The notes beneath the pieces were generated by a model. The model was not told the origin of the DNA, ran no database searches, and saw nothing but the letters and a program-made list of their open reading frames with translations. The translations under genes and the position numbers were made by a program. 64,000 nt of DNA from CAZOOK01 sp964581385 (GTDB taxonomy: Bacteria > Pseudomonadota > Gammaproteobacteria > Nevskiales > Nevskiaceae): the NCBI GenBank assembly GCA_964581385.1, contig CAZOOK010000017.1, positions 62,001 to 126,000 on the forward strand. The letters run 5' to 3'. Below, piece after piece: positions 17,528 through 25,504 of the stretch (positions are counted from its first letter, which is position 1; each line of letters begins with the position of its first letter).

Positions 17528-17988
17528 GTGATCGGCACGGACTTTCATCGGAGCGGCTGGCGCCGATCCAGGAGCTTGCGGACAGACGCAAGTCCGAGGC
17601 GGCACGTGCGTTGGCCGAGGCGCAACGCATCCTTGCCGATCGCGAGGCCCAGCTCCACGAACTTGAACATTACAAGGAACCGGAAGCGCCACGCGGCGCG
17701 CCGACAATGCAGAGCGCCGCGCTGCTGCGCAATCGGGAGAGTTTCAGATTGCGTCTTACGGAGGCGATCCGCTACCAGCGGCAAGCGGTGGCCGATGCGT
17801 GCAAGAAAGTCGAAGCGGCCCGTGCGGCTTGGATCGACGAACATTGTAAGACCCAAGTAATTGGAAAACTGGTCGAACGCAGCGAAGCTAGCGAACAGCG
17901 AATACAGGAGCAGCGGCAGCAGCGCGAATTGGACGAGTTCGCGTTGCGACTGATCCAGACGGCACCTTCATCGAGATCGAACGGATAA
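17524..17988 (+). CDS. fliJ: Flagellar export protein FliJ
   Basis: A 154-residue coiled-coil protein that connects FliI to FlhA, recognised mainly by position and helical composition: long heptad stretches from about 10-60 and 85-140 rich in E, R, A and Q (SEAARALAEAQRILADREAQ and RYQRQAVADACKKVEAARAA). Sequence conservation in this family is low. The start overlaps fliI, and the TAA stop overlaps the fliK ATG (TAATG). It is of ordinary length. Confidence 0.85.
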   Translation: MSDRHGLSSERLAPIQELADRRKSEAARALAEAQRILADREAQLHELEHYKEPEAPRGAPTMQSAALLRNRESFRLRLTEAIRYQRQAVADACKKVEAARAAWIDEHCKTQVIGKLVERSEASEQRIQEQRQQRELDEFALRLIQTAPSSRSNG

Positions 17989-19538
17989 TGAACACTTCAA
18001 TGGCGTTGATTCCAAGTGCACAGTTCGCAGTGCCGTCACCGACGGCGGATTGGTCGCGGAAGCTGTCCGGCGATGGTGGCGACGGCAGCGACAGCTTGTC
18101 GTCGCCACGATTCGAGTTGCCGGAGACCACGACAGATTCGAACAGTATCGTTTCGCCCGATAGCCGTGCGCTCAATCCAAGGTCGGATCGCACCGATGCC
18201 GAAGATGTGCAACGGACGACTACCCAGGGAACCAAAGACATCGAGGGTGATAGTCGAACCAAACCCCGTCGCGCGGCGGACCAGAAGTCCGCGAAGTCGG
18301 ATGCTGACCAGGCCAATTCGAGTGTGAATCCGTGGGTGCAGGGACAACCCGCGACTGATACGGCCGACGCCGGAGCAGACAGCGCGAGTGGCGGCACGGC
18401 GGGCGATTCAGAGGCATCGAAGGCAGCGGTGAAGGGCGCCGCTGATGGCACCGCTGACTCACAAGCCGCCACGGGCACGGATGCATCGGCTGCGGCGTCA
18501 CCGCTCGCCAGAATCATGAACCTCTGGTCGCAGACGCGGTCCTCCGCACAGGCGCCGGTTATTCCCACGCCCGGGGCTCCCACCGCTTCCGCCGATGGGG
18601 CGCCGAGCGGCGCGATCACGGTCACCGTCACTTCAGCCTCGCAGGCCGCTGCTACCGTAGCCCCGCAGAGTACCAACGCGGTGGCACCGCAGAGCGCGTC
18701 AGCGCAGTCCGTCGCAACACTACTGCAGATGCTAGGCGGTGTCGCGGATGATGTGGCAGCTGCGGCGACGCAAGTGCTGCCACCCGCAACGGCCGCGAGC
18801 GAATCCGGCAGCGATCGAGCTACTGCGGTGTCCGCGACGGCAGTTCGTGTCGATGGTTTGGTGTCGTTCCTGCTGTCCGCGATGCCGGGAGGCGGCAAGT
18901 CCGGAGACAATCGGAAAGAGGACAGCGGGTTCAAAGATCTTCTGGCGATGCTGCCATCTGCGAACACGCCGACGAACGCGGTTCCCGATGTCAAAGTGGA
19001 CGCGCTGCTCGCGGGTATTCAGGGACTGGCGGTTTCCCCGCACACCGGGGGCGGAACCTCTGGAGCCGCGGCTGACTCCACCAGCGCTGTGAATCAGCCG
19101 CCGCTCACGCTGAACAGCCCGGGTTGGGAAGATTCGCTGAGTGACCGCGTGCATATGCTTCTGCACACAACCGCCGATGGCGAAGTGAACGAAGCCCGTA
19201 TCCAACTTCATCCGCGTGAGATGGGCAGCATTCAGATTCATGTTCGCATGGGTTCGGAAGGTGCCGACGTGCGTTTCGCGGCGACGAATCCTGATGTGCG
19301 TCACGCGCTGGAAGCCTCGCTGCCGAGGCTGCGCGAACTCCTTTCGGCGGGCGGCACGTCGCTGTCTCAGGCGCAGGTCGGATCACAGCTGTCCCAGAAC
19401 TCTCAGCAAACGCATGCACAGGCGCGCAGCGCTTCGGCCGCCCCGATGGCCGGCGCGAACACCGTGTCGGACGACGAGACGGCCGGTGCCCGGCGCATCC
19501 GCATTGCGAGCGTGTCGCTGATCGACGATTACGCCTAG
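17988..19538 (+). CDS. fliK: Flagellar hook-length control protein FliK
   Basis: A 516-residue secreted molecular ruler. The first 380 residues are low complexity, Ala/Ser/Thr rich and unconserved, as usual for the ruler part. The conserved C-terminal domain (about 400-480) contains EARIQLHPREMGSIQIHVRM and GADVRFAATNPDVRHALEASLPRLRELL, which switches FlhB specificity when the hook is complete. The TAG stop (19536-19538) coincides with the terminus of a repeat half-element beginning at 19535. Confidence 0.93.
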   Translation: MNTSMALIPSAQFAVPSPTADWSRKLSGDGGDGSDSLSSPRFELPETTTDSNSIVSPDSRALNPRSDRTDAEDVQRTTTQGTKDIEGDSRTKPRRAADQKSAKSDADQANSSVNPWVQGQPATDTADAGADSASGGTAGDSEASKAAVKGAADGTADSQAATGTDASAAASPLARIMNLWSQTRSSAQAPVIPTPGAPTASADGAPSGAITVTVTSASQAAATVAPQSTNAVAPQSASAQSVATLLQMLGGVADDVAAAATQVLPPATAASESGSDRATAVSATAVRVDGLVSFLLSAMPGGGKSGDNRKEDSGFKDLLAMLPSANTPTNAVPDVKVDALLAGIQGLAVSPHTGGGTSGAAADSTSAVNQPPLTLNSPGWEDSLSDRVHMLLHTTADGEVNEARIQLHPREMGSIQIHVRMGSEGADVRFAATNPDVRHALEASLPRLRELLSAGGTSLSQAQVGSQLSQNSQQTHAQARSASAAPMAGANTVSDDETAGARRIRIASVSLIDDYA

Positions 19539-19556
19539 CAGCCTATCGGATTTCGG
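19535..19556. repeat. Half copy of CTAGCAGCC repeat overlapping the fliK stop
   Basis: CTAGCAGCCTATCGGATTTC at 19535 is the left arm of the family seen at 46471-46590, 48595-48762 and 54175-54202 (consensus CTAGCAGCCTGTCGGACTTG). Its TAG is the stop codon of fliK. I see no matching right arm before the next gene. The rest of 19557-19804 holds no recognisable gene or clear promoter. Confidence 0.6.
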
Positions 19557-19804
19557 CAGTTCTCTAAGCGGTGCGCAGCTCAATAAATCGCGCCACCCGC
19601 CGCTATTGCATGTGTCAGGGTTGGAATGCAAAGCTCGACAGACCACATATTTTAAATGCGGGGCCGTGCAGATCGCTTTGCCGGCTTTCGGCCATATCCG
19701 GCTGAGGTGTCGGCGCCGACATTGATTTTAGTCGTGCAGACACCGGCGATTGAGCGCTTTTGAGGGTAGGGCAACGCGGAATATCGGTGGATGGATAGAG
19801 GATC

Positions 19805-21016
19805 ATGACAGATCGCGATTCCAGAAAAGGAGCTGAAATCCCGGAAGAGATCGGCGTAATTGCCGCTGCCAAGCAGGAATTTGCGCTGACCGGATGGTTG
19901 CCGCGCTTTGTCGATCGCGATATCGAAGAACAATATCTCGACGATATCTTTGAATCCGCTTCACGCACACGCGTCATCTGTTTCTCATTCGCGGCCCTGC
20001 TGGTGGTGCTCAGTCCGTTCACGGCCCAACAGACACTGCCACAGTCGCCGGAACTCGTGTCGTTTTTTGTCCGGGGTTCATTGCTCGTTCAGCTCCCCAT
20101 TTTCCTGCTTGCCATTCTGCTATCCATGCTCACGACCCTACCGGGCCGGATGGTGACGCATCTGACCGTGATTCTGGTTCTCCTGATTGGCATGCATAGC
20201 GAGTACCTCCGCGTGTTCGCGCTGAACCACGGTGTCGATTTTCCGAGCTCTGCACCTTTTATGGTGCTTTATCTTGGAGTTCTCGTTTTCGGTCTGCCGC
20301 TCCGGCAGACCATACCGGCGCTCGTGCTGCTCTTTTTCTTGGCCAAAGGCTTCGAACTATTCAGGCTCGAAAACTCCCCGCAGCGCAATCTGGTGCTGAT
20401 GATCGATTTCGTCATGATCTTCGTGTGCGGCCTTGTTGGCATCCGCCTTGATCTCATGCGGCGCGAGGCATTTACGCGGGTTGTACTGACCGAACAGCGT
20501 GCTTATCTCGACCAGTTGACGGGACTTTGCAACCGCTGGGGATTCGAGCGCGACGCGGAGCGCATCCTGCGGCACGCGGCGCGTGAGCGCCACCCGGTTA
20601 CGCTGGGGATCATCGATCTTGACCACCTTAAGTCGCTGAACGAATCCGCCGGCTATGCGTTTGGTGATTTTGTGCTGTCGCAGATCGGACACTGTTTGAG
20701 CCAGCACGTGCGCCGACCTCTCGACAGCGCGGGTCGCCTTGGCGGCGCCGAGTTTGTGCTGCTGTGGTATGCCCCGCGCGGGGAATTCAGCTTGGATGTC
20801 GGCAATCAGATCGTGGATTCGGTGCGCGCATTGTCGATCCGGCGTCCCGATTCGCCGGACGGCATCGTGACGGTCAGCGTGGGAATCGCAACGCTTTGTC
20901 CAAAGGGCAAAGGTGATCTTGATCTCGAGCGACTGATGCGGCTGGCCTACGAACAACTTCATTTCGCGAAGAGTGCCGGTCGCAACACGTTCCGAATGGC
21001 CAGTCTGAGCGACTAA
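19805..21016 (+). CDS. Membrane protein with degenerate GGDEF domain
   Basis: A 403-residue protein. About six hydrophobic segments (roughly 55-75, 90-112, 117-133, 150-166, 168-182, 198-214) form an integral membrane sensor of unknown type. A C-terminal GGDEF domain (about 235-400) retains LDQLTGLCNRWGFERD and the metal-site IIDLDHLKSLN, but the signature is GGAEF (residues 313-317), lacking the acidic third residue. Catalysis is therefore doubtful; a regulatory or c-di-GMP/GTP-binding role is possible. It sits inside the flagellar locus between fliK and fliL, with no promoter that I can recognise. It could connect second-messenger state to motility. Confidence 0.88.
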   Translation: MTDRDSRKGAEIPEEIGVIAAAKQEFALTGWLPRFVDRDIEEQYLDDIFESASRTRVICFSFAALLVVLSPFTAQQTLPQSPELVSFFVRGSLLVQLPIFLLAILLSMLTTLPGRMVTHLTVILVLLIGMHSEYLRVFALNHGVDFPSSAPFMVLYLGVLVFGLPLRQTIPALVLLFFLAKGFELFRLENSPQRNLVLMIDFVMIFVCGLVGIRLDLMRREAFTRVVLTEQRAYLDQLTGLCNRWGFERDAERILRHAARERHPVTLGIIDLDHLKSLNESAGYAFGDFVLSQIGHCLSQHVRRPLDSAGRLGGAEFVLLWYAPRGEFSLDVGNQIVDSVRALSIRRPDSPDGIVTVSVGIATLCPKGKGDLDLERLMRLAYEQLHFAKSAGRNTFRMASLSD

Positions 21017-21156
21017 TCGCTTTATAGGGTTACACCGTATCAATTGCCGCCGCGGCGCCGCATTTCTGACGGCGGTTCTTCGCAGGCGCGAGTCAAAATG
21101 CTGGCAGCAGGAGTGACGTAACTGCCTTTTCCAAGCAAATACAATGGCTTCAGGCG

Positions 21157-21172
21157 TGGCACATGGCTTGCT
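21157..21172 (+). promoter_or_regulatory. Sigma-54 promoter for the fliL operon
   Basis: TGGCACATGGCTTGCT is a full match to TGGCAC-N5-TTGCT with GG at 21158-21159 and GC at 21170-21171. The predicted start near 21183 lies 24 bases before ATG 21207, so it also fixes the fliL start; the earlier in-frame ATG at 21144 is upstream of the promoter core. Confidence 0.9.
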
Positions 21173-21206
21173 CCAGGAGGACGCCAATCTCACAGGAGTT
21201 ATAGCT

Positions 21207-21827
21207 ATGGCACGTGCCGCCACGCAGGAAGCAGAGGAAGAAACCGAAAAGCCGGTCGCTGCCGCAGGAGGTATGCCGAGCGGCAAACTCATGCTAATTG
21301 GTGTGCTCGTTCTGGTTCTGTTGCTGACGATTTCAGTCGGACTAGCGGCTTTCTTCGCGCTGCGCGGCTCAGCATCGCATCAGGAGAGCGCCGCCGACGG
21401 CGATAGTGCTAGTGCCGAAGCCAGCAGCGAAGAGCACGTAGCGCCGAAGGGCAAGGAGAAAGGCAAGGAAAAGGCCAAGGACGAAAAAAAGGAAAAAGAA
21501 AAGAAACTTCCCCCGCAGTATCTGGACATGTCGCCGGCCTTCGTCGTGAATCTTCAGGACGACCAGGCAATGCGTTACCTGCAGATTGAGATCCAGGTGA
21601 TGACGCGTGATCTGAAGGCGGCCGAAGAAATCAAGGCCAATATCCCGCGGCTCAGGAACACACTGATGATGCTGTTCGCGCAGCAGCATGCCAAGGATCT
21701 GATCACGCGTGAAGCCAAGGAAGCGCTTCAGCAACAGGCGCTCGAACAGGTGCAGGCGGTGATGAAGGAAGAAACCGGTTCGCCCGGCATCGAAGCCGTC
21801 TACTTCACCAACTTCGTTATCCAATGA
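21207..21827 (+). CDS. fliL: Flagellar basal body-associated protein FliL
   Basis: A 206-residue single-pass inner-membrane protein that supports the stator around the MS ring. One transmembrane helix (LMLIGVLVLVLLLTISVGLAAFFAL, about residues 28-52) is followed by a Lys/Glu-rich linker (about 75-105) and the conserved periplasmic part PPQYLDMSPAFVVNLQ, RYLQIEIQVMTRD and the C-terminal VYFTNFVIQ. The start is chosen from the sigma-54 promoter and an AGGAG at 21194-21198. Its stop overlaps the fliM ATG. First gene of fliLMNOPQR. Confidence 0.95.
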   Translation: MARAATQEAEEETEKPVAAAGGMPSGKLMLIGVLVLVLLLTISVGLAAFFALRGSASHQESAADGDSASAEASSEEHVAPKGKEKGKEKAKDEKKEKEKKLPPQYLDMSPAFVVNLQDDQAMRYLQIEIQVMTRDLKAAEEIKANIPRLRNTLMMLFAQQHAKDLITREAKEALQQQALEQVQAVMKEETGSPGIEAVYFTNFVIQ

Positions 21828-22834
21828 GCTCGCGCGAACTGCTATCGCAGGACGAGATCGACGCGCTGCTGCACGGCGTCGATAGCGGCGCGGTCGATAC
21901 GACACCGGCACCGGCTGCGCCCGGCGAGGCGCGTTCCTTCGATTTCGCGACGCAGGAGCGCATCGTCCGCGGTCGCATGCCGACGCTCGAAATGATCAAC
22001 GAACGTTTCGCGCGCCTGTTCCGCATCAGCCTGTTCAACATGTTGCGCCGCACGCCGGAATTGACGGTGAACGGGCTGGAAGCTTCGAAGTTTTCGGAAT
22101 ATACGCACAGCCTCTACGTGCCCACCTCGCTCAACGTCGTACGTATCAAGCCGCTGCGCGGCTCCGCACTGTTCATTTTCGAGCCGAAGCTGGTGGTTTC
22201 AGTGGTGGATAATTTCTTTGGCGGTGATGGACGCAGCAACGTCAAGATCGAAGGACGCGAATTCACGCCGACCGAAAATCGTGTGATCCAGATGCTGTTG
22301 CGGCAGGCGTTCCTGGATTTGCAGGAAGCCTGGGCGCCGGTGATGAATCTCCAGTTTGAATTCGTGCAATCCGAAGTCAATCCGCACTTCGCGAACATCG
22401 TGGCGCCGACGGAGATTGTTGTCGTTTCCCGTTTCAAGATCGATCTGGACGGCGGCGGTGGCCATCTGCACGTCACCATGCCTTATTCGATGATCGAACC
22501 GATTCGTGAGCAGCTCGACGCCGGCCTGCAGGCCGATCGCGCCGATCGTGATGACAAGCGCTGGCAGATCAGCCTGCGCGAGGAAATGCAGAGCGCAGAG
22601 GTGGACGTCGACAGCCGCCTCGGCAACGTGCGCATCTCTTTGCGGGAGTTGATGGCGCTGAAAGCGGGCGACGTCATTCCGATCAACATGCCGAAAGTGA
22701 TCGATCTCTGCGTTGACGAACTGCCGGTGTTTCGTGGCCAGTTCGGTGTTGCCCATGGCCGCAACGCGGTCCGTATCACGGAAGTCGTCCGTCGCAATTC
22801 TTCTAATACAGCGCAACAGGGGCAAGGCAAATGA
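21824..22834 (+). CDS. fliM: Flagellar motor switch protein FliM
   Basis: A 336-residue switch protein. The N-terminal CheY-binding peptide reads LLSQDEIDALLHGV. The CheC-like middle domain has RMPTLEMINERFARLFRISLFNMLRR and VDNFFGGDGR. The C-terminal SpoA domain has SRLGNVRISLRELMALKAGDVIPI. It overlaps fliL and fliN by 4 bases each (ATGA), so translation is coupled. Length is typical. Presence of the CheY-binding motif implies that a chemotaxis system exists elsewhere in the genome. Confidence 0.97.
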   Translation: MSSRELLSQDEIDALLHGVDSGAVDTTPAPAAPGEARSFDFATQERIVRGRMPTLEMINERFARLFRISLFNMLRRTPELTVNGLEASKFSEYTHSLYVPTSLNVVRIKPLRGSALFIFEPKLVVSVVDNFFGGDGRSNVKIEGREFTPTENRVIQMLLRQAFLDLQEAWAPVMNLQFEFVQSEVNPHFANIVAPTEIVVVSRFKIDLDGGGGHLHVTMPYSMIEPIREQLDAGLQADRADRDDKRWQISLREEMQSAEVDVDSRLGNVRISLRELMALKAGDVIPINMPKVIDLCVDELPVFRGQFGVAHGRNAVRITEVVRRNSSNTAQQGQGK

Positions 22835-23193
22835 GTACTGCGAATAGCGCGGCCACCGCGGCACCGGAATATGCGCGCGCCAATTTCCAGGAGTTGCAGA
22901 GCGATGGCGCTGCTGCGCCGTTAGGGAATGGCGAGGTCAACCTCGACGTCATTCTCGATGTCAGCGTGACGCTGTCGCTCGAGGTTGGCCGCATGCGCAT
23001 TCCGATCCGCAATCTCCTCCAACTCAATCAGGGTTCCGTCGTCGAGCTGGAGCGGACCGCGGGCGATCCGCTCGACGTGTACGTCAACGGCACGCTGATA
23101 GCGCATGGTGAGGTGGTGGTCGTCAATGAGAAATTCGGCATCCGCTTGACTGATGTAGTGAGTCCGAGCGAGCGGATCCGCAAGCTCAAGTGA
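22831..23193 (+). CDS. fliN: Flagellar motor switch protein FliN
   Basis: A 120-residue C-ring protein. The N-terminal 35 residues are variable, then a SpoA domain: NLDVILDVSVTLSLEVGRMRIPIRNLLQLNQGSVVELERTAG and DVYVNGTLIAHGEVVVVNEKFGIRLTDVV, which is diagnostic. It starts inside the fliM stop and ends inside the fliO GTG start (GTGA). Confidence 0.96.
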   Translation: MSTANSAATAAPEYARANFQELQSDGAAAPLGNGEVNLDVILDVSVTLSLEVGRMRIPIRNLLQLNQGSVVELERTAGDPLDVYVNGTLIAHGEVVVVNEKFGIRLTDVVSPSERIRKLK

Positions 23194-23552
23194 ACACTGT
23201 ATCGACTCTTTCCGCTGCCGCTTCGCCGACCGGCAGCCTGCCTCATATGATGGGCGCGCTGCTCGCGGTGCTGGGGCTGATTTTCGTGCTCGCGTGGCTG
23301 CTACGACGCGTGCAGAACATGCGTCCCACTAGCGCCGGCAGTCTCAGCGTGCAGGGCGGTCTGCAAGTCGGTGCGCGCGAGCGCGTGCTGTGGGTGCGGG
23401 CGGGTGAAACCCATTTGCTGATTGGAGTCGCACCGGGTCGCGTGCAGACACTGCATGTGTTCGATCACGCGCCGGAAGTCGCGCCGCCCGTAAGCGGTGG
23501 TGCCGCACCGAATTTCAGCGATCTTCTCAAGCGGGCCCTGGGTCAATCATGA
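23190..23552 (+). CDS. fliO: Flagellar biosynthesis protein FliO
   Basis: A 120-residue export-gate assembly factor. One transmembrane helix near residues 19-38 (MMGALLAVLGLIFVLAWLLRR) is followed by the short FliO cytoplasmic domain with LSVQGGLQVGARERVLWVRAGETHLLIGVAPGRVQTLH. GTG start overlapping the fliN stop is preferred, as any later start would remove the membrane helix. It ends in the fliP ATG. Confidence 0.9.
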   Translation: MNTVSTLSAAASPTGSLPHMMGALLAVLGLIFVLAWLLRRVQNMRPTSAGSLSVQGGLQVGARERVLWVRAGETHLLIGVAPGRVQTLHVFDHAPEVAPPVSGGAAPNFSDLLKRALGQS

Positions 23553-24292
23553 AGCGTCTGATTCTCGCAATCGCTGCCGTGATGGCAAGTCCAGCAGTAC
23601 TCGCGGTCGGTATGCCGGCGTTGTCGGTGACCACGGCGCCTGGCGGTGGGCAGAACTACAGCCTGAGCATCCAGGCGCTGTTGTTGATGACAGCGTTGAC
23701 GCTGCTGCCGGCGATCTTCCTGATGATGAGTGCGTTCACGCGCATCGTCGTCGTGCTCGGTCTGCTACGGCAGGCGCTCGGCACCGGCAGTACGCCGTCA
23801 AATCAGATTCTGATTGGCCTGTCGCTGTTTCTGACTTACTTTGTGATGAATCCGGTGCTCGATCGCATCTACAGCACCGCCGCGCAGCCGTACATCGACG
23901 GTAAGATTGAATTCCAGCCGGCGCTCGCGGCCGCGGAGAAACCGCTGCGTGCTTTCATGCTGGCGCAGACTCGTGAAACGGACTTGATGACCTTCGCCCG
24001 TATCTCCGGGCACGATAAATTCGCGACGCCGGACGATGTGCCATTCGCAGTGCTCGCACCGGCGTTCATGACCAGCGAGCTGACCACCGCGTTCGAGATC
24101 GGCTTTCTGCTGTTCATTCCGTTCATCGTCATCGATCTGGTGATCTCCAGCGTACTGATGAGCATGGGCATGATGATGCTTTCGCCGATGCTGATCTCGC
24201 TGCCGTTCAAATTGATGCTGTTCGTACTCGTGGACGGCTGGAGTCTCGTTATGGGTTCGCTTGCGGCAAGCTTCCGGGCGGTGGCGCTATGA
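23549..24292 (+). CDS. fliP: Flagellar export gate protein FliP
   Basis: A 247-residue membrane protein. A cleavable signal peptide (MKRLILAIAAVMASPAVLAVG) precedes four membrane segments. Family signatures include LLMTALTLLPAIFLMMSAFTRIVVVLGLLRQALGT, PSNQILIGLSLFLTYFVMNPV, and near the C-terminus AFEIGFLLFIPFIVIDLVISSVLMSMGMMMLSP. FliP, FliQ and FliR form the helical export gate. Overlaps both neighbours by 4 bases. Confidence 0.97.
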   Translation: MKRLILAIAAVMASPAVLAVGMPALSVTTAPGGGQNYSLSIQALLLMTALTLLPAIFLMMSAFTRIVVVLGLLRQALGTGSTPSNQILIGLSLFLTYFVMNPVLDRIYSTAAQPYIDGKIEFQPALAAAEKPLRAFMLAQTRETDLMTFARISGHDKFATPDDVPFAVLAPAFMTSELTTAFEIGFLLFIPFIVIDLVISSVLMSMGMMMLSPMLISLPFKLMLFVLVDGWSLVMGSLAASFRAVAL

Positions 24293-24558
24293 CTCCCGAC
24301 CAAGTTCTCACCATCGGGCAGGAAGCACTCCAGCTCGCGTTGATGATCGGCGCGCCACTGCTATTGACTGCACTTGTCGTCGGCCTCGTCGTCGGCGTCT
24401 TTCAAGCGGCGACGCAGATCAACGAAATGACGCTGTCGTTTATTCCCAAGTTGCTGGGAATGGCGGCGATGCTGGTATTCACCGGTCCATGGATGCTGCG
24501 CCTGCTGACTGAATACACGCGCCGGCTCATCGAAAATATTCCCTCCTTGATTCACTGA
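24289..24558 (+). CDS. fliQ: Flagellar export gate protein FliQ
   Basis: An 89-residue protein with two transmembrane helices. The family motif ALVVGLVVGVFQAATQINEMTLSFIPKLL is intact, and the start MTPDQVLTIGQEALQLALMI is typical. It is placed between fliP and fliR with overlapping or 4-base spacing, in the standard order. Confidence 0.96.
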   Translation: MTPDQVLTIGQEALQLALMIGAPLLLTALVVGLVVGVFQAATQINEMTLSFIPKLLGMAAMLVFTGPWMLRLLTEYTRRLIENIPSLIH

Positions 24559-24562
24559 CGGC

Positions 24563-25339
24563 ATGAACTTCACAGATGCGCAACTGCAAGCTTGGCTGCA
24601 GGACGCGCTGTGGCCATTCATACGTATCGGCGGCCTATTGATGGTGGCGCCCGTGTTCAGTGGCCATACCATGCCGGCACGGGTGCGGCTGATGTTCGCG
24701 TTCGCGCTGACCTTCGCACTCGCGCCGCTGCTACCGCCGTCGCCGCCCATGGAGATATTCACCGCCGTCTGGTGGCTGCGCGGTGTGCAGGAGATGGTGT
24801 TCGGAATCGCGCTCGGATTTCTGCTGAAGCTGGTATTCGAAGCGGTGATTCTCGGTGGCGAATTGATCGGCAACGGTATGGGCCTCGGTTTCGCACGGTT
24901 GGCCGATCCCGTGCGCGGTGCGGACGCGCCGGTCGTCGGTCAGTTTCTGCAAGTAATCGCGGTATTGCTGTTCCTGACCGCCGGCGGTCATTTGCGGCTG
25001 ATCGAATTGCTCGCCCAGAGTTTTCGCTCGGTGCCGGCCGGTGGTGATGTGCTGACCGCGCCAGCAATGTACGCACTGGCTGGATTCGCGAGCGAGACAT
25101 TTTCCGGTGCGCTATCGGTCGCGCTGCCGATGGTTGGCGCGCTGCTGCTGGTGAACATTGCTTTCGGCGTCATGAGCCGCAGCTCGCCGACGTTGAACGG
25201 GTTGTCAGTGGGATTTCCGCTGTCGCTGCTCGCCGGGCTGCTGCTGATGCGGTTCGATCTGCCAATGATCGCCACCGTGCTAGATCGCGAACTGATGGCC
25301 GCGTGGACCTTCATTTCCTCCTGGATTCTAGTGTCGTGA
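24563..25339 (+). CDS. fliR: Flagellar export gate protein FliR
   Basis: A 258-residue membrane protein with about six hydrophobic helices. Typical segments include WPFIRIGGLLMVAPVFSGHTMPARVRLMFAFALTFALAPLL, GVQEMVFGIALGFLLKLVFEAV and, near the C-terminus, NGLSVGFPLSLLAGLLLMRFDLP. The last codons and stop overlap the left arm of the inverted-repeat element that begins at 25328; the C-terminal residues ILVS are thus partly encoded by the repeat. Confidence 0.95.
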   Translation: MNFTDAQLQAWLQDALWPFIRIGGLLMVAPVFSGHTMPARVRLMFAFALTFALAPLLPPSPPMEIFTAVWWLRGVQEMVFGIALGFLLKLVFEAVILGGELIGNGMGLGFARLADPVRGADAPVVGQFLQVIAVLLFLTAGGHLRLIELLAQSFRSVPAGGDVLTAPAMYALAGFASETFSGALSVALPMVGALLLVNIAFGVMSRSSPTLNGLSVGFPLSLLAGLLLMRFDLPMIATVLDRELMAAWTFISSWILVS

Positions 25340-25492
25340 GTCAGAAATTCGTCACGTATCTCGGGGCGCCGTTTTGCCGCCCGCGGCGTTGCGACTTCTC
25401 GCCATATGCCCAATATGACTCGTCGTCGCGTCTTGCGCGCGACAAAACGGCACTCCCGATTTATGCAACGAATTTACGACTCGCGACACTAG
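25328..25492. repeat. Multi-stem inverted-repeat element F (165 bp) between fliR and flhB
   Basis: Arms 25328-25352 and 25468-25492 pair at 22 of 25 positions, each bounded by CTAG. A nested stem pairs GCCGTTTTG 25368-25376 with CAAAACGGC 25443-25451 and extends outward toward TCGGG/CCCGA. The loop region 25386-25435 shares GCGTTGC, CTCGC and CGTCGCG-CTTGC blocks with the element at 53151. A small apical hairpin CATAT/ATATG is at 25403-25417. The left arm overlaps the fliR stop. The right end overlaps the flhB ribosome binding site. Confidence 0.8.
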
Positions 25493-25504
25493 GAGTGCGC
25501 TGAC

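Noticed and set aside
15770..17707. A 645-codon open frame on the minus strand across fliH and fliI
   Set aside because: It is the antisense shadow of fliH and fliI in high-GC codon use. It has no family motifs, and the + strand genes are certain.
21144..21206. Earlier fliL start at 21144
   Set aside because: It lies upstream of the -24/-12 sigma-54 promoter at 21157-21172, so it cannot be in the mRNA.
25340..25504. Sigma-54 promoter before flhB (GGCAC near 25449)
   Set aside because: The distance to the nearest TGC is wrong (14 bases, not 10); the sequence is part of the inverted-repeat stem.
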